DNA of 53,096 bases, taken from assembly GCA_031262295.1 (NCBI GenBank), contig JAISIA010000032.1:1-53096 (forward strand), written 5' to 3'. Source of the DNA: Bacteroidales bacterium. Its GTDB lineage: Bacteria > Bacteroidota > Bacteroidia > Bacteroidales > P3. The stretch's first letter is position 1. Each line of letters starts with the position of its first letter. The position numbers were made by a program, and so were the translations under genes. The notes below the pieces were generated by a model. It made no database searches, was not told the origin of the DNA, and worked only from the letters and a program-made list of their open reading frames with translations. Shown here in pieces: positions 51,889 to 53,096 of this stretch.

Positions 51889-53096
51889 ATGAAAAAAACA
51901 ATATTATTAATTAGTTTAATTATTTATTCAAATTTGACATTTAGTCAAGTTTTGTATGATTATTTTATTATGGGTTCTTGGCCACCTGCAAACTACAATA
52001 ATTGGTTATTCCCAGAAGCATTTCAAGCAGAGTGTGCTACTTTACCTTTCTCCCCTGAATATTGTGAAAATCCTTATAATAGTGCTGCTAATGGTCTTGT
52101 AAGTTCTGTGGATACTGTACAAGGTGCATTTGGGATGGTTCCTCGACCTTCTAATCTTTCTGCATTTGCACAGCCTTATTTTATTGATTCAGTAATTTCA
52201 ATAAAAGGTGTTGCTATAATTGGACTATACTATCCTACATCTTATATTTATCAGATTTATAATTGTCCTTCTGATGTTGAATCACCAATGTTAGATAGCA
52301 TGTATTATTTTCAAATAAGAGATTCTAATTTTAATGTATTGGCACAAGTAAGATACGATACAACTAAGGCAGTTATGCCTGATTCTAATCATTGGTGGGC
52401 AAATTTATATAAAGAACTTTTCTTTGATTCAACAATATTTATAACTGCATCTAAATTTTATGCATCTATAACGGTTCCTCTTCATGTTGGTAATATGTGT
52501 ATGTATCCTCCACACATAGCATCAGTAGGAACAAATGGTTATTGTCCTGTAACAGAATTTCCAAGTGGAACAATAAATGATAAGGATTGGGAAGAGTTTA
52601 CTCAGTTAAGATTAAATAAAGCAGGAGGTACTGCTTCTGATTCAATTAACACCTTATGTATTTTTCCAATATTAGATACCTTAGTTTATAGAAGAGATGC
52701 TATTGTTGAGGCAACTAATGCTGAATATAATGAAATAACTTCTTCAATGAATATTTCTATATTTCCTTTGGATTTAGGTTATCCTTTGCCTGATAGTTTG
52801 GGAGTAATTTATATTAAAAGTGATTCTTCTTTATTGGATATTAATAATCCTTTATGTAATATTATCTCTTCTACTTTTATTTCTGGACAAGGAGTTTATA
52901 ACTATGAAATATCTTTTGATAGTATTATTTGTGATACTACCTATTTCTTTAAACCTTTTATTGTAAATAGTAATGGTATTATTTATGGACAAGTAGATAG
53001 TTTCAAAAAGCAATGCTTTAATTCTGGATTAATAGATGCAAATAATAATGAAAATAAAATAAAGATTCATCCAAATCCTGCAAAAGATTATATAAT
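51889..53096 (+). CDS. T9SS type A sorted secreted protein, cut by the window end
   Basis: The frame is open from the ATG at 51889 to the window end (402 codons). Signal peptide 1-20 (MKKTILLISLIIYSNLTFSQ). The body is a beta-rich domain without a known motif (for example WPPANYNNWLFPEAFQAEC, FQIRDSNFNVLAQVRYD). The last visible residues, NKIKIHPNPAKDYI, match the beginning of the type A T9SS C-terminal sorting domain, which normally has about 70 residues, so only a short part is missing. Function unknown. It is driven, possibly with the small ORF, from the promoter at 51609-51641. Confidence 0.85.
   Translation, partial: MKKTILLISLIIYSNLTFSQVLYDYFIMGSWPPANYNNWLFPEAFQAECATLPFSPEYCENPYNSAANGLVSSVDTVQGAFGMVPRPSNLSAFAQPYFIDSVISIKGVAIIGLYYPTSYIYQIYNCPSDVESPMLDSMYYFQIRDSNFNVLAQVRYDTTKAVMPDSNHWWANLYKELFFDSTIFITASKFYASITVPLHVGNMCMYPPHIASVGTNGYCPVTEFPSGTINDKDWEEFTQLRLNKAGGTASDSINTLCIFPILDTLVYRRDAIVEATNAEYNEITSSMNISIFPLDLGYPLPDSLGVIYIKSDSSLLDINNPLCNIISSTFISGQGVYNYEISFDSIICDTTYFFKPFIVNSNGIIYGQVDSFKKQCFNSGLIDANNNENKIKIHPNPAKDYI

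Overview
The window is a piece of chromosome from an AT-rich member of the Bacteroidetes, most likely an anaerobic Bacteroidales-type bacterium. The evidence is: Bacteroidetes-type promoters (TTTG, 19-21 nt, TAnnTTTG) and almost no Shine-Dalgarno sequences; a fused FeoA-FeoB; the order uppS-bamA-ompH-ompH; the block rpsU-xerC-hpf; two kinds of type IX secretion (T9SS) sorting domain; Gram-negative envelope genes (lpxD, lnt, bamA, Lol-type permease); and anaerobe traits (tryptophanase, rubredoxin, radical SAM protein, carbamate kinase with ornithine carbamoyltransferase). I cannot name the genus.

Layout. 1-4.7 kb: a secreted putative metallopeptidase, then lpxD and a PpiD-type periplasmic isomerase on the minus strand. 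4.9-14.7 kb: a compact plus-strand run of ctpA, a transglutaminase-like secreted protein, a small outer-membrane barrel, a radical SAM protein, feoAB and lnt. 15.2-20 kb: uppS, bamA, two ompH/skp genes and tRNA-Leu(TAG). 20.2-21.5 kb: tnaA on the minus strand with a long leader. 21.8-28 kb: a tightly overlapping run of an M23 peptidase, ispH, recF, a DUF721/DciA-like gene, a DUF2156 gene and a GNAT-like gene, then hutI. 28-36.9 kb: four minus-strand envelope or secreted genes (outer-membrane barrel, long TPR protein, T9SS type B protein, lipoprotein). 37-39.3 kb: rpmB, a thioesterase, rpsU, xerC and hpf. 39.3-40.5 kb: a LolC/E-type permease. 41.5-46 kb: arcC, an unknown four-helix membrane protein, arcB, thiL, a HAD phosphatase and a DivIC/FtsB protein. 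46.1-50.3 kb: polA behind an M64 peptidase gene (minus). 50.5 kb to the end: rubredoxin, a long repeat-filled gap, a small doubtful ORF and a T9SS-sorted protein cut by the window end.

Most genes are ordinary housekeeping. The unexplained content is in four large gene-poor gaps (14.65-15.24, 33.0-33.47, 40.55-41.46 and 50.67-51.66 kb). Three of them (A, D, E) hold copies of a roughly 430-520 bp element that starts with a good Bacteroidetes promoter and a dyad at the transcript start. It continues with a cluster of TTCTTCGTTTTA boxes around a TAAAACAGCGTTTTA palindrome and ends with repeated AAATGTTAAA motifs. Copies D and E are close homologues in inverted orientation about 10 kb apart. The fourth gap holds only the box cluster. 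A second small repeat, containing the hairpin GTCGG-TTG-CCGAC, lies in D and E, beside the stop codons of two genes and in a cluster near 51.5 kb; one copy has a compensatory stem change. These repeats are the best candidates for undescribed biology here. Pol I also appears to have lost all four proofreading carboxylates, and an uncharacterised membrane protein sits between arcC and arcB.
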